Shown in pieces: positions 1-5,467 of a DNA stretch of 5,480 bases. Source of the stretch: Chloroflexi bacterium RBG_16_48_8 (lineage in GTDB: Bacteria; Chloroflexota; Anaerolineae; Anaerolineales; E44-bin32); contig MGNI01000038.1 in assembly GCA_001795115.1 (NCBI GenBank), forward strand, positions 838 to 6,317. The letters run 5' to 3'. The notes below the pieces were generated by a model. The model saw nothing but the letters and a program-made list of their open reading frames with translations, did not search any database and was not told where the DNA came from. Position 1 is the first letter of the stretch. Each line of letters starts with the position of its first letter. The position numbers were made by a program, and so were the translations under genes.

Positions 1-762
1 TATGCCTCGTATCCCTTCTCGAATAACATCATGAGGCTTTAGAGGAACATCCATGAGGACTGTGACAAGGGCGGATACTTTTATGGCTGCATCCCACCCA
101 TCTATATCCCCACTTGGATCTGTCTCCGCAATGCCGATCTCCTGTGCATGTGCTAGCGCGGCCTCAAAGCTTTTGCCTTCTTCCATTAGGGTGAGAATGA
201 GATTGGTTGTGGAGTTAAGCACGCCTCGAAAGGAGTGTAAATTTGCAGCGGGCAATGCCTCGCGCCACATGGAGAAAACAGGTGCTCCATCCATAACAGC
301 AGATTCAAATAGAAATGCGCGCTGTTTAGAGCGTGCAAGGGAGGATAATTCTCGATAGGCATGCACTACGGGACCTTTGTTTGCAGTTATGACATGCATA
401 TCTTTTTCCAAAGCGAGTTTCAAGTGATCGACAGCTGGTTGACCATTTTCGTAATTAACGGGGGTATTCTCGAAGAGCACATCCGCATTGCATTTGTGGA
501 TGAAATCATAACTATCTGTCGGTGGGTTGAATGTTGATAAAGTGGAAAGATCTCTGTCTAGGTTAGAAATTCTCAGGGCTTCTGCCAATGGGATACCCTC
601 TGGGGCCAGGGCGGATCCATGGCTTCCTGTAGCGATGCCGGTCACAAGGAAATGAATGTTATATTTTCGTATGATTTCATCCCGTTTCGATAGCAATAAT
701 TTTGCGAGAGCACGTCCAACGTTCCCGAATCCAAGCAGCGCGAGTTTAATCTCTTGTGTCAC
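1..762 (-). CDS. hom: Homoserine dehydrogenase, N-terminal 254 residues (3' end outside window)
   Basis: Homoserine dehydrogenase reduces aspartate semialdehyde to homoserine with NAD(P)H in the cytoplasm, the branch point to threonine and methionine. I translated the minus strand from a GTG at 762-760 and the frame stays open to base 1, so the C-terminus is cut by the window edge. The Rossmann motif GFGNVG is at residues 11-16, the ANK motif at 127-129, LNSTTN at 182-187, and the substrate/catalytic segment DPSGDIDGWDAAIK at 215-228. In that segment D224 and K228 match the catalytic Asp and Lys of the family. The GTG start is supported by AGGAGA five bases upstream. An ATG at 767-765 in another frame reads only two codons before a stop. 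The long stretch around residues 30-60 (IATGSHG) resembles the short, roughly 340-residue class without an ACT domain, but the end is not visible. It follows the kinase-like gene on the same strand after 346 bases. Confidence 0.95.
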   Translation of the reverse strand, partial: MTQEIKLALLGFGNVGRALAKLLLSKRDEIIRKYNIHFLVTGIATGSHGSALAPEGIPLAEALRISNLDRDLSTLSTFNPPTDSYDFIHKCNADVLFENTPVNYENGQPAVDHLKLALEKDMHVITANKGPVVHAYRELSSLARSKQRAFLFESAVMDGAPVFSMWREALPAANLHSFRGVLNSTTNLILTLMEEGKSFEAALAHAQEIGIAETDPSGDIDGWDAAIKVSALVTVLMDVPLKPHDVIREGIRGI

Positions 763-767
763 GACAT

Positions 768-773
768 TCTCCT
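768..773 (-). promoter_or_regulatory. Ribosome binding site of hom
   Basis: The minus strand reads AGGAGA, a near-consensus Shine-Dalgarno, five bases before GTG. It settles the GTG start because the nearby ATG is out of frame and is followed at once by a stop. Confidence 0.75.
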
Positions 774-924
774 GATGCTTATGCTCGTTTACGGATTTGA
801 AGCCTACGGGATTCTAACAGGTATTTAGATTCTACTACCGAGTAGCTTGAATGCCTCTCTCCTTTATCTTGAAGGTCTTTTTTCAGTGGACTCAATGCAT
901 GTTTCATTTGATGTTGGAATAGAG

Positions 925-955
925 GGAGGTGTGGGCATCGTTGCCCCACGCCTCC
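925..955. repeat. Strong GC-rich inverted repeat (hairpin) in the hom leader
   Basis: The left arm GGAGGTGTGGGCA pairs with the right arm TGCCCCACGCCTCC across a TCGT loop. This gives 13 base pairs on the plus strand (one of them G-U) with one bulged C. On the minus strand, the sense of hom, the G-U pair becomes an A-C mismatch and the loop reads ACGA. Neither side is followed by a T tract, so it is not a classical intrinsic terminator. It could be a regulatory leader structure, a transcript-stabilising end of the upstream operon, or a protein-binding site. Confidence 0.6.
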
Positions 956-1076
956 ACAATGTTCACCCAGGAGTGCCTGAAACAACATTTCCGCAAACAC
1001 ACCTATTCCTTTATCCCTCATGGTATCTTTGCACTCGTATCTAGCGAAGCGGAAGCGAACTTTCGTTTGCGAAGAG

Positions 1077-1099
1077 AGGTTCTTCTTCCCTCAGAACCT
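1077..1099 (-). other. Small hairpin after the kinase-like gene stop
   Basis: On the minus strand AGGTTCT and AGAACCT form a perfect 7-bp stem around a 9-base loop, starting ten bases after the TAG stop of the kinase-like gene. No U-run follows, so an intrinsic terminator is possible but weak. It may mark the 3' end of the operon transcript. Confidence 0.3.
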
Positions 1100-1108
1100 A
1101 GCGATGCT

Positions 1109-1840
1109 CTAGACCATTGGCCAAGGGTAGGGTCTATCTATAAATGGTTCAGGAAAACATCTACCCTCAAGTACACGTTCTGTGCGGAGGATGAGAGTCT
1201 GGAATTCCTCCACTGAGAGCAAATCGATGTATTTATGCTGAAGCTCCTCATCATCCAAAAGTAAGCGATAGAAAGCGCGTGTGTCTGCGATTAAATCATC
1301 TGGAATGAATTCATAAGCAAAATCCCAAATGACCGTGCGTAGCTTATCTTCCTGATGGAAGCAAATACCATGGTCAATGGACCAGATATGGCCATCTGGG
1401 CTCATGAGCACATGTCCGCCTTTCCGATCTGCATTGTTGACGAGTACATCGAAGAGTGCTACAGGTCTTAAACGCTGCTTCTCTTCATCGCTAAAGGTGA
1501 AGTAATGATGTTCAACATCTGCATCCACAAAGAGTTGCATTGAGCCAGGACCAGCAGGACCTTCCTGACGAAGGACTGTAGGTGGGACCAAATCCCATCC
1601 CAAGGCTTGGCTGGTGATATAGGCTGCGACTTCGCGCGCCGCCAGGGTGCCTCGGGGAAAATCCCATAGAGGACGTTCGCCTCGTGAGGGTTTGTAAACT
1701 GCGGCGATCGTCTCTTTTGTGCTTTTAACTTCAACAAGGAAAGTGTAATTTGAACCCCATAAGAAGCGACCAACGATGTTGATCTTGCCGTTAGTCAGAA
1801 GGGTCAGTATCTCATCGATCTGGAGTGTAACGCTCGTCAT
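1109..1840 (-). CDS. SCO1664-family protein, PI3/4-kinase-like fold
   Basis: This 243-residue protein matches my knowledge of the SCO1664 family (TIGR03843), uncharacterised and distantly related to phosphatidylinositol 3-/4-kinases. Its kinase-like residues are intact. The candidate ATP-binding Lys is K50 in AAVYKPSRGE, followed by a Glu in AAREVAAY (E70). The catalytic loop is LVNNADRKGGH (D138, H143), and the metal-binding Asp is in SIDHG (D156). No signal peptide or membrane segment is seen, so it is probably cytoplasmic. The substrate is unknown. It need not be a lipid, since the family may act on small molecules or proteins. An in-frame TAG lies two codons before the ATG, so this is the first possible ATG start. 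No Shine-Dalgarno is visible: the nearest purine-rich stretch, AAAGGAAGTG, is about 20 bases upstream. It is the last gene of the conserved trio, about 100 bases after the DUF3090 gene. The family assignment is firm; the kinase activity is inferred. Confidence 0.9.
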   Translation of the reverse strand: MTSVTLQIDEILTLLTNGKINIVGRFLWGSNYTFLVEVKSTKETIAAVYKPSRGERPLWDFPRGTLAAREVAAYITSQALGWDLVPPTVLRQEGPAGPGSMQLFVDADVEHHYFTFSDEEKQRLRPVALFDVLVNNADRKGGHVLMSPDGHIWSIDHGICFHQEDKLRTVIWDFAYEFIPDDLIADTRAFYRLLLDDEELQHKYIDLLSVEEFQTLILRTERVLEGRCFPEPFIDRPYPWPMV

Positions 1841-1943
1841 AAGCTATGCTGAATACGATCACTTCCTTTGGGCAATTTTCCGCTTCTCTAAGAAGGACTT
1901 TGCCGTCCAGGTAGACAGGGAAGATCGTTTTCTCTCATGAAGG

Positions 1944-2471
1944 CTATTGTCTGTGTCCATTGCTTTTCGGACAGAAATGCCCAACTTGGTCGATAGGTTG
2001 ACCGCAATTGCCGCAGATCGGGCGACCACGATTGGCGAGTTCTAACCCCCAATGGCACATCGCCCTGACCTGAGAACGCGTGCACCAAAAACGTGCAACA
2101 GCACCCTCCGCTTCAGCTTCTTCAACGGTTTGTGATTCGCGTGCCACAAGAATGAGAAGATCAGACTCTTCGTCATAACCTAGCCCAAGCTGTCCAACCC
2201 GGAAAGCCGGATCGATGGGCTTCTCAAGGCTCATTTCACTCTCGATGTAATCGAAAGAAGCTTGAGAGAGATCAGGATGGCGATTTTGAAGATCCAGTAG
2301 AAGTTGTTCAACTCCGATAGCTAAAGACTGGATTTGTTGTTTCTCAATAATGAGTGTAACGATTTGGTCATCGCTTTTTGCTTGCAGATAAAAAACACGT
2401 TTTCCGGGTTCCCCAATGGCATCTGTTGTCATTTTTTTAACTGTTTTTAACTCAAATTTAAACGGCGCCAT
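1944..2471 (-). CDS. DUF3090 family protein with C-terminal zinc-ribbon-like motif
   Basis: This 175-residue protein matches the DUF3090 family (TIGR03847), whose biochemical role is unknown. The family-typical N-terminal core is visible as GEPGKRVFYLQAK (20-32), followed by IIEKQQIQSLAIGVEQLL (41-58). The middle has a GQLGLGYDEESDLLILVA strand region (93-110). The C-terminus carries CGNCGQPIDQVGHFCPKSNGH, with C153, C156, H165 and C167 arranged like a small zinc site. I chose the ATG at 2471 because GGAG lies six bases upstream. A TTG four codons earlier (2483) would give 179 residues but has no ribosome site. It sits between the phosphomutase and the kinase-like gene, as in the actinobacterial trio (for example Rv2135c-Rv2134c-Rv2133c of Mycobacterium tuberculosis). 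The context suggests a partner or adaptor of the other two; no enzymatic motif was recognised. Confidence 0.9.
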   Translation of the reverse strand: MAPFKFELKTVKKMTTDAIGEPGKRVFYLQAKSDDQIVTLIIEKQQIQSLAIGVEQLLLDLQNRHPDLSQASFDYIESEMSLEKPIDPAFRVGQLGLGYDEESDLLILVARESQTVEEAEAEGAVARFWCTRSQVRAMCHWGLELANRGRPICGNCGQPIDQVGHFCPKSNGHRQ

Positions 2472-2477
2472 TCCAAT

Positions 2478-2481
2478 CTCC
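2478..2481 (-). promoter_or_regulatory. Ribosome binding site deciding the DUF3090 start
   Basis: The minus strand has GGAG six bases before the ATG at 2471. It overlaps the alternative TTG codon at 2483-2481, which favours the ATG as the true start. Confidence 0.6.
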
Positions 2482-2515
2482 AAGAATCACTAAAGGTGTT
2501 GTCAACCTACAGGCA

Positions 2516-2524
2516 AGTATATCA
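2516..2524 (-). promoter_or_regulatory. Possible internal extended -10 element before the DUF3090 gene
   Basis: The minus strand reads TGATATACT, an extended -10 pattern (TGn plus a hexamer one base from TATAAT), overlapping the TGA stop of the phosphomutase gene. A start of transcription here would leave a leader of roughly 38 bases before the DUF3090 ATG. No good -35 lies at the normal distance. A TTGACA occurs just downstream (2505-2500) inside a small palindrome, GTTGACAAC, and is not paired with a -10. Weak evidence. Confidence 0.25.
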
Positions 2525-3151
2525 TTCTCTATCTGCACTGCCTTGTCGTGTTGCTCGCATATCATTCAATGTCACCAATCTTGGGACACGATCGATTTGC
2601 AGGATGCTGATGGAGGCTGGCATTACGATTAAACGATGGAAGAGATCTAGAGGCTGCCCAAGGTAATGGGCGACGATGAGTTTAATGACATCCGCGTGTG
2701 AGACGCAAGCAAATGAAGTATCGGTGCTTTTGTGAATCGAACGGAGGCTTTCAATTTCAGAGACTGCCCGATCTTGCGCTTCCACAAAGGACTCTCCCTC
2801 CGGAAAACGAGCCAGGGAGGGAGTATTCTGTATGATAGACCAAAGTTTTCGTTTGGAGAGCGTTTTTATCAATTGTCCTTCCCAACGACCATATCGGATT
2901 TCACCTAAACCCTCACGCGTTTCAATGGACAATCCCTTTACCTTGGCGATGGGTTCTGCTGTCTCCATGGTTCGCTCCAATGGGCTGGAATAGATGGCTC
3001 TCAAGCGAATCTTGGAGAAATATTCAGCCAGGGCATTGGCTTGTTCTCGGCCGCGATCGTTTAAATGTACACCAGGTAGCCACCCGGCCAGTTTAGGGCT
3101 TTTCCCAATAAAGTCATTTTCTCCGTGTCGGATCAGATAGATGGTCGTCAT
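2522..3151 (-). CDS. Histidine phosphatase superfamily, MSMEG_4193-type putative phosphomutase
   Basis: This 209-residue protein belongs to the phosphoglycerate-mutase-like histidine phosphatase superfamily, most like the MSMEG_4193 subgroup (TIGR03848) because of its neighbours. The catalytic motif LIRHGEND has R8 and the phospho-accepting H9. R60 lies in SSPLERTMETA, the acid E84 in GLGEIRYGRWEG, and the second His H152 in VSHADVIK, so the full active site is present. The motif FPEGESF (116-122) is also typical. It is soluble with no signal peptide. The enzyme would remove or transfer phosphate through a phosphohistidine; the substrate is unknown. The ATG at 3151 is chosen because AGGA lies five bases upstream and because the protein then starts directly at the first beta strand. 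A TTG at 3184 would add eleven unlikely residues and overlap rarA. It starts 25 bases after the rarA stop, so the two are probably cotranscribed. Confidence 0.92.
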   Translation of the reverse strand: MTTIYLIRHGENDFIGKSPKLAGWLPGVHLNDRGREQANALAEYFSKIRLRAIYSSPLERTMETAEPIAKVKGLSIETREGLGEIRYGRWEGQLIKTLSKRKLWSIIQNTPSLARFPEGESFVEAQDRAVSEIESLRSIHKSTDTSFACVSHADVIKLIVAHYLGQPLDLFHRLIVMPASISILQIDRVPRLVTLNDMRATRQGSADRE

Positions 3152-3156
3152 TGGAG

Positions 3157-3160
3157 TCCT
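3157..3160 (-). promoter_or_regulatory. Ribosome binding site deciding the phosphomutase start
   Basis: The minus strand has AGGA five bases before the ATG at 3151. The upstream TTG candidate at 3184 has no comparable site, so the shorter protein is preferred. Confidence 0.6.
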
Positions 3161-3176
3161 GTATCGTATGATTCTG

Positions 3177-4595
3177 TCACCCAATGTCTCGTCTGTGATG
3201 ACGTTTAATATCTACAATTTGATCCTCTGATAGATCCGGAAGGTCAATCTTTTCGTCAATACCCAAAGCTTCTTTCTGCGCGCGTCGCCATTGTTCGAGA
3301 CGCTCCTGTACTTGGTTTTCATAGCCTTGATCGGAGGGTCGATAGAAATATGTTCCTAATAATTCAGCTGGGAGGTATTGCTGCCCGATGTGATGTTCAG
3401 GATGTTCATGGGGGTAAATATATCCCTCTCCATGACCCAGCGCTTCGGCGTCACGATTTGAATCCTGAAGGTGTTTGGGGACTGGTAAGATCCCCTCCTC
3501 TTCGATGAGCTTATAAGCCTTGAAATAGGCTCCAGCGGAATTGGATTTGGGGGCTGTAGCCAGGTAGAGAGTCGCCTCTACAATGGGGTAGACACCTTCG
3601 GGCAATCCCACGAATTCAAAGGATTGCATGGCAGCCGATGCCACAACCAGACCCATGGGATCGGCCAGACCTATATCCTCTGAAGCTAAAATGAGGAGCC
3701 TTCGCAGGATGAAACGAGGCGATTCGCCTGCGTAGAGCATTTTGGCCAACCAATACAGGGCTGCATCTGGGTCCGAGCCGCGTATCGATTTGATGAAGGC
3801 CGATATGGTGTCGTAATGGGCATCCCCATCCTTATCGTAAAGCACAGCGCGCCTTTGGATGGATTCCTGGGCTACATCTAAATCGATGTGAATGAGACCT
3901 TCGGATCCAGCTTGGGTCGTTTCCACCGCCAATTCCAGAGCATTCAGAGCATTGCGCGCATCGCCACCTGCAACTCTCATGAGATGTTCTAAGGCTGCAT
4001 TGTTTATTTCTACATTTCGTTTTCCATAACCGCGTTCTCGGTCGGAGATTGCATTAAGAATCAGTTTTCGAACATTCTCATCTTGCAGCGGGTGGAGTTG
4101 AAAAATTCTGGACCGAGAGACCAAGGCTCCAATAACTTCGAAATAGGGATTTTCAGTTGTAGCTCCAATCAAGGTGATAGTGCCGTTCTCCACGTGCGGC
4201 AACAAAGCATCCTGTTGGGCTTTGTTCCAACGATGAACCTCATCCACAAAAAGGATCGTTTTCTTCTGGTAAAGCTTTCGTCTCTCTTGAGCTGCTTCGA
4301 TGACCTTTCGAAGCTCGGGTTTGCCCGCCAGGACAGCCGAGATGGTTTCGAAGTGAGACTGGGTTGTGTTGGCGATGATCATCGCCAAGGTGGTTTTTCC
4401 GGTTCCTGGAGGTCCCCAAAGGATGATAGAGGAGAAGAGTTTATCGGCTTCGATGGCTCGACGCAGGAGTCTTCCTTCGCCCACGACCTCCTCCTGCCCG
4501 ACGAATTCCTCCAGGGTGCGCGGTCGTATCCGGGCAGCCAGAGGTGCTTCCCAAGCGATTCGTTCTTTCATGGCGTGGTCAAATAAGTCCATCAT
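3177..4595 (-). CDS. rarA: Replication-associated recombination protein A (AAA+ ATPase RarA/MgsA)
   Basis: RarA is a cytoplasmic AAA+ ATPase related to clamp-loader subunits and eukaryotic Mgs1/WRNIP1. It acts at stalled replication forks and single-stranded DNA ends, and the family works as a tetramer. The 472-residue length is close to the usual 430-450, with a slightly longer tail. Visible motifs are the N-terminal APLAARIRPRTLEEFVGQE (17-35), Walker A GPPGTGKT (61-68), Walker B ILFVDE followed by VHRWNKAQQDALLPH (114-134), sensor 1 GATTENP (144-150), arginine-finger region SRSR (160-163) and sensor 2 GDARN (211-215). The C-terminal half has the family segments AKMLYAGESPRFILRRL, LASEDIGLADP and YLPAELLGTYFYRPSDQGYE. 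The start is one of two tandem ATGs (4595 or 4592). Neither has a Shine-Dalgarno, but an extended -10-like element ends 15 bases upstream, so the mRNA may be almost leaderless. It heads the minus-strand gene run and diverges from maf. Confidence 0.96.
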   Translation of the reverse strand: MMDLFDHAMKERIAWEAPLAARIRPRTLEEFVGQEEVVGEGRLLRRAIEADKLFSSIILWGPPGTGKTTLAMIIANTTQSHFETISAVLAGKPELRKVIEAAQERRKLYQKKTILFVDEVHRWNKAQQDALLPHVENGTITLIGATTENPYFEVIGALVSRSRIFQLHPLQDENVRKLILNAISDRERGYGKRNVEINNAALEHLMRVAGGDARNALNALELAVETTQAGSEGLIHIDLDVAQESIQRRAVLYDKDGDAHYDTISAFIKSIRGSDPDAALYWLAKMLYAGESPRFILRRLLILASEDIGLADPMGLVVASAAMQSFEFVGLPEGVYPIVEATLYLATAPKSNSAGAYFKAYKLIEEEGILPVPKHLQDSNRDAEALGHGEGYIYPHEHPEHHIGQQYLPAELLGTYFYRPSDQGYENQVQERLEQWRRAQKEALGIDEKIDLPDLSEDQIVDIKRHHRRDIG

Positions 4596-4610
4596 GATGA
4601 GATCATTCGG

Positions 4611-4619
4611 ATTGTACCA
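4611..4619 (-). promoter_or_regulatory. Candidate rarA promoter (extended -10)
   Basis: The minus strand reads TGGTACAAT, fitting TGn followed by a hexamer one base from TATAAT. The hexamer at the -35 position (TCAAAT at a 17-base spacing) is poor, as is common for extended -10 promoters. The expected start of transcription lies about nine bases before the rarA ATG. Inferred from sequence only. Confidence 0.45.
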
Positions 4620-4647
4620 TCAGTCCTGCTTAAATTTGAGTTGATGA

Positions 4648-4669
4648 CCAGTGGGTAAGACCTGTCTGG
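4648..4669. other. Imperfect dyad in the rarA/maf divergent intergenic region
   Basis: CCAG and CTGG flank an inner GGT/ACC pair, offset by one base, between the two divergent promoter candidates. It could be an operator acting on both genes, but the symmetry is imperfect and short, so chance is a real alternative. Confidence 0.2.
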
Positions 4670-4684
4670 AGGATGATCTGGCTA

Positions 4685-4693
4685 TGTTACAAT
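4685..4693 (+). promoter_or_regulatory. Candidate maf promoter (extended -10)
   Basis: The plus strand reads TGTTACAAT, the same TGnTACAAT pattern as the element facing rarA on the other strand. No good -35 is seen. Transcription would begin near 4700, about 110 bases before the preferred maf start or about 36 bases before an upstream in-frame ATG. Confidence 0.4.
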
Positions 4694-4795
4694 CATTCTC
4701 TGGAATGGCCTGCCTGTTCATTGTCTGAAGGACTTATGCTCAGATGGATGTTGGAAAATGGTTCATACGAACCATATAGAGGAGATGAGATTATT

Positions 4796-4803
4796 AAGGG
4801 TGA
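4796..4803 (+). promoter_or_regulatory. Ribosome binding site supporting the GTG start of maf
   Basis: AAGGGTGA resembles the AAGGAGGTGA complement of the 16S rRNA tail and ends seven bases before the GTG at 4811. It supports that start over the upstream ATGs. Confidence 0.45.
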
Positions 4804-4810
4804 GAGAAGT

Positions 4811-5467
4811 GTGGTTGATTTCAAGCTAGCATCTGGTTCTCCGAGACGGCAGGAATTGCTTGAAATCGCTGGATGGAGAGTATCCATACATCCTGTGACG
4901 ATTGAAGAGAAACCACTTCAAGATGAAGATCCGGAAAATTATGCAAAACGATTGGCTTGTGAAAAGGCTGAGAAGGTTGCTAATGAAGATGGTATGATCG
5001 TAGTGGGAGCAGATACCATTGTGATCCATGAAAACCGCATTCTTGGGAAACCCCAAAATAAAAAGCTTGCAGCAGAGATGCTGAAGGAACTTCAAGGAAA
5101 GGTCCACCGAGTTGTGACCGCGATCGCGCTTGTGGATCGTGTGAAGGAACGATCCTTGGTGGACACCTGTGAAACAGATGTGCCCATGCGAAAATACAGC
5201 CAAGGTGAAATCGAGGCTTATATTGCTTCTGGAAGCCCATTGGATAAGGCTGGAGCTTATGGGATCCAGGATGGAAGTTTCCGCCCAGTGGATCTTGATG
5301 AGATGGTTGGATGCTTCGCCAATGTGATGGGATTGCCCCTCTGCCATCTGGCACGCGCTCTAAGAAGATTGGGAATCGAGACGCCTGAGCGAATATACGA
5401 AAGGTGCATGGCGCATACGAAGTATCATTGTCAGGTTTATCGGGATATCCTTCAGCGAGAGATATGA
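4811..5467 (+). CDS. maf: Maf family nucleoside triphosphate pyrophosphatase
   Basis: Maf proteins hydrolyse non-canonical or pyrimidine nucleoside triphosphates to the monophosphate and pyrophosphate, cleaning the nucleotide pool; overexpression blocks septation in Bacillus. With the GTG start the protein has 218 residues, and the beta-strand/loop LASGSPRRQELL (6-17) falls at the N-terminus as in the family. Other motifs are TIEEKP (30-35), EKAEK (51-55), VVGADTIV with the catalytic Asp D68, ILGKPQ with K80, and SPLDKAGAYGIQDGS (142-156). PLDKAGAYGIQ favours the dTTP/UTP-type (YhdE-like) subgroup over the m7GTP type, and GCFANVMGLPLCHL (167-180) ends the fold. A tail of about 30 residues follows, with C199, H202, H206 and C207. 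The frame is open upstream to ATG 4673, with ATGs at 4736 (GAAGG four bases before) and 4748. Those starts would add residues outside the Maf fold. The stop overlaps the next start as ATGA. Confidence 0.9.
   Translation: MVDFKLASGSPRRQELLEIAGWRVSIHPVTIEEKPLQDEDPENYAKRLACEKAEKVANEDGMIVVGADTIVIHENRILGKPQNKKLAAEMLKELQGKVHRVVTAIALVDRVKERSLVDTCETDVPMRKYSQGEIEAYIASGSPLDKAGAYGIQDGSFRPVDLDEMVGCFANVMGLPLCHLARALRRLGIETPERIYERCMAHTKYHCQVYRDILQREI

Larger units (their letters stand above)
763..1108 (-). other. 346-base intergenic/leader region upstream of hom
   Basis: This is the only gap of more than 300 bases in the window. It lies between the stop of the kinase-like gene and the start of hom. It holds a strong GC-rich hairpin (925-955), a smaller hairpin just after the kinase-like stop (1077-1099), and a 5-bp stem CTACT/AGTAG near 827-840 shortly upstream of hom. 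I looked for a T-box sequence, a threonine- or isoleucine-rich leader peptide and a clear riboswitch core and saw none. Short reading frames exist on both strands (80 codons minus, 65 and 95 codons plus), but none has a good ribosome site or recognisable motifs. The region may be the hom promoter and 5' leader. No convincing -35/-10 pair was found. Confidence 0.45.

Noticed and set aside
53..358. 101-codon plus-strand frame at the left edge
   Set aside because: It is antisense to the homoserine dehydrogenase catalytic region, which is clearly the coding strand.
779..1021. 80-codon minus-strand reading frame in the hom leader
   Set aside because: There is no ribosome site, no recognised motif and no hydrophobic or domain-like pattern, and it runs through the strong hairpin. 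A small unknown protein is not excluded, but the evidence is too thin.
763..1108. T-box, SAM riboswitch or threonine attenuator upstream of hom
   Set aside because: No T-box consensus, no leader peptide rich in Thr/Ile and no recognisable riboswitch core was found on the hom sense strand. Only the unexplained hairpin remains.
847..1216. Two overlapping plus-strand reading frames (65 and 95 codons)
   Set aside because: They lie opposite the hom leader and the end of the kinase-like gene, share no family motifs and have no convincing start signals.
1468..1773. 101-codon minus-strand frame inside the kinase-like gene
   Set aside because: It lies entirely within a well-supported gene in another frame and shows no domain of its own.
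1888..2088. 66-codon minus-strand frame across the DUF3090 end and the following gap
   Set aside because: It overlaps the highly characteristic C-terminal motif of DUF3090 in another frame, so it is a shadow of that gene.
3177..3184. Eight-base overlap between rarA and the phosphomutase gene
   Set aside because: It depends on a TTG start without a ribosome site. The ATG at 3151 with AGGA upstream is better, leaving a 25-base gap.
4083..4644. Plus-strand frames of 167 and 92 codons opposite rarA
   Set aside because: They are antisense to the conserved Walker A/Walker B region of rarA, and the translations look random.
4826..5354. Minus-strand frames of 173 and 124 codons opposite maf
   Set aside because: They are antisense shadows of the conserved Maf fold, without ribosome sites or motifs.
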